Virus record (IMG/VR): IMGVR_UViG_3300035070_002843
Location: 1-52,345 of that record
Strand: one strand, 5' to 3'
Length of the DNA stretch: 52,345 bases
From: a virus
The notes below the pieces were generated by a model. It worked only from the letters and a program-made list of their open reading frames with translations. It was not told the DNA's origin and made no database searches. The position numbers were made by a program, and so were the translations under genes. Shown piece by piece: positions 52,172 to 52,345 of the stretch (the stretch's first letter is position 1; every line of letters begins with the position of its first letter).

Positions 52172-52344
52172 ACTAAGTCCAATTCAAGTTGAAGTGACTT
52201 AAGGTGATTCATCTCTTCTGCTTGTTGCATTAGGTACATATTATAGTACGCATCATCAATGGTATCGGTTCGATATGTTTGTCGGCCGTCAATAAGAACA
52301 TTAAAGAATCCATCATCAGCACAAATAATTTTGTAATCAGACAT
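52168..52344 (-). CDS. 58-residue small phage protein
   Basis: Complete frame MSDYKIICADDGFFNVLIDG, then QTYRTDTIDDAYYNMYLMQQ and an end SLQLELDLV. Its stop overlaps the start of the next gene. The pattern of two short strands and a helix suggests a compact fold. It lies one base from the window edge, so its upstream region is not visible. Function unknown. Confidence 0.6.
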   Translation of the reverse strand: MSDYKIICADDGFFNVLIDGRQTYRTDTIDDAYYNMYLMQQAEEMNHLKSLQLELDLV

Positions 52345-52345
52345 T

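Overview
This window is an AT-rich segment of a T4-like (contractile-tailed) bacteriophage genome of the kind found in marine bacteria. The evidence is a run of recognisable T4-type baseplate, tail and head-completion proteins (gp53, gp5, gp27-like, gp6, gp25, gp8, gp48, gp4, gp26), a gp32-like ssDNA-binding protein with a gp33-like late-transcription factor, and exact copies of the T4-type late promoter core TATAAATA before several leftward operons. The fibre N-terminal modules (MAIKVNGTTVIDDS and similar) and the large DUF4815-type protein are typical of marine T4-like phages. The host is not shown directly. The best clue is a circularly permuted, two-piece tmRNA, a gene form known from Alphaproteobacteria and from some cyanobacteria and Betaproteobacteria.

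Layout. 1-7859 (minus): three tandem paralogous proteins built of 57-residue FG-GAP-like repeats. Each has two sets of seven repeats, so each is predicted to form two seven-bladed beta-propellers; the first is cut by the window edge. 7907-18787 (minus): an adhesion cassette with a small assembly-type protein, a Calx-beta-like tail protein, a glycine-rich adhesin, two small virion proteins (one collagen-like) and a 2165-residue fibre with a C-terminal self-cleaving chaperone (S74). 18862-21849: a cargo island with a methyltransferase-like gene on minus, then a plus-strand run of GT-A glycosyltransferase-like genes and a 53-codon remnant of a NodU-type carbamoyltransferase. 21825-43640 (minus): virion and baseplate genes, from small structural proteins through DUF4815, gp8, gp6, gp25, a detached gp5 spike, an 870-residue hub protein with a degenerate amidase fold, gp5 lysozyme, gp27, gp53 and gp48. 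43702-48002 (plus): gp4, a conserved unknown, a tail-tube-fold protein, gp26, a small hub-assembly protein and the tape measure.

48003-48392 is the only sizeable stretch without protein genes. It holds a shared terminator and the permuted tmRNA gene (minus), which encodes the tag ANDELFAIAA. 48393-52344 (minus) carries gp32, gp33 and a tightly packed operon of small phage proteins, many joined by ATGA stop/start overlaps.

Together the window encodes late functions (baseplate, tail, fibres, head completion), the replication and late-transcription link (gp32, gp33), a surface or glycan modification cassette, and a phage-borne ribosome-rescue RNA. The most notable items are the permuted tmRNA, the 7+7 triple propeller array and the apparently inactivated amidase domain in the hub protein. 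Novelty could not be checked without database searches.
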